Source of the DNA: RH-AL1 sp050013235
Lineage (GTDB): Bacteria > Pseudomonadota > Alphaproteobacteria > Rhizobiales > Beijerinckiaceae
Direction: 5' to 3'
DNA length: 64,000 nucleotides
Assembly: GCA_050013235.1 (NCBI GenBank)
Contig: JBEKFQ010000004.1
Span: 1-64,000 of the forward strand
Position numbers and translations under genes: made by a program. This document shows, piece after piece, positions 63,836-64,000 of the stretch (position 1 is the first letter of the stretch; each line of letters opens with the position of its first letter). Below the pieces are notes generated by a model, which worked only from the letters and a program-made list of their open reading frames with translations, searched no databases and was not told the origin of the DNA.

Positions 63836-63892
63836 TCAGGATTGTACTTCCACGCAAGACATTCGCGTCGTAAGTGGTTTAAGATTGTCCAC

Positions 63893-64000
63893 ATGCAGGT
63901 GATCCATCCCGCCAACTTGGCGAAACGTCACGCAATCCAGCTCGTTCCAGCGCGGGAGATTCCCGCGGCGGGCACATTGCGAACGTCCGTCGCCGGCCCT
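63893..64000 (+). CDS. Possible start of an unidentified gene cut by the window edge
   Basis: An open frame of 36 codons from ATG 63893 (MQVIHPANLAKRHAIQLVPA …) runs off the end. No family feature can be recognised and no clear ribosome-binding site is present. Confidence 0.25.
   Translation, partial: MQVIHPANLAKRHAIQLVPAREIPAAGTLRTSVAGP

Overview
This window looks like a chromosomal segment of an alphaproteobacterium of the order Hyphomicrobiales (Rhizobiales); Beijerinckiaceae-like is my best guess. The evidence is high GC, a circularly permuted two-piece tmRNA gene whose tag ends in AVAA, an S2 ribosomal protein with a C-terminal helix-hairpin-helix extension, alphaproteobacterial SspB, DUF4169 and RHH_4 proteins, and the gene orders mdh-sucCD-sucAB-lpdA and mutM/ubiE-ubiB-coaBC-dut. 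Most of the window is conserved housekeeping DNA, with small accessory insertions between otherwise ordinary genes.

Layout. 1-9.7 kb: a transposase tail lies against the 3' end of the minus-strand cell-envelope and translation cluster rpsB-tsf-pyrH-frr-uppS-cdsA-dxr-rseP, which is interrupted by a plus-strand concentrative nucleoside transporter. 9.9-14.8 kb: dnaE, a small secreted Gly/Tyr-rich protein and a CPBP membrane protease. 14.85-16.3 kb: the permuted ssrA gene (tag ANDNYAPVAVAA) is followed directly by sspB, the adaptor expected to hand tagged proteins to ClpXP, then by DUF4169 and ribbon-helix-helix genes. 16.3-25 kb: a large AsmA-like protein, UvrD helicase, a second CPBP protease and a proline-rich single-pass membrane protein of unknown function. 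25.3-33.1 kb: purA, a decayed 3' piece of a second isocitrate lyase gene, a small Cys/His membrane protein with an OprC-type TonB-dependent copper receptor, then the complete isocitrate lyase gene divergent from an ScfR/RamB-type regulator, with TTGTAA half-sites between them.

33.1-45.8 kb: an amidase, a peroxiredoxin, and the lower TCA-cycle block lpdA, sucB, sucA, sucD, sucC and mdh, all on the minus strand. This block is loosened by insertions: a ParD/ParE-type toxin-antitoxin pair lies between mdh and sucC, and 426 bp with REP-like palindromes separates sucC from sucD. 46-51.9 kb: a DsbD/ScsB-type thiol reductase, ZapE, an L,D-transpeptidase lipoprotein, MutM and a CHRD protein. 52-56.3 kb: the plus-strand ubiE-ubiB-coaBC-dut run (ubiquinone, coenzyme A, dUTPase). 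56.4-64 kb: cysK, a PfkB-type adenosine kinase, glutamine-dependent NAD synthetase, an alpha/beta hydrolase with a histone H1-like Lys/Ala/Pro tail of about 250 residues, and a periplasmic ABC-type ligand-binding protein.

The points most worth follow-up are the ssrA-sspB linkage, the hydrolase with the H1-like tail, the copper receptor locus with its CxxxM and HxM motifs, the toxin-antitoxin pair inside the TCA operon, the aceA remnant, and a family of about 78-bp intergenic repeats with three copies here. I saw no tRNA, rRNA or CRISPR array. All family assignments come from reading motifs by eye; no database search was run.
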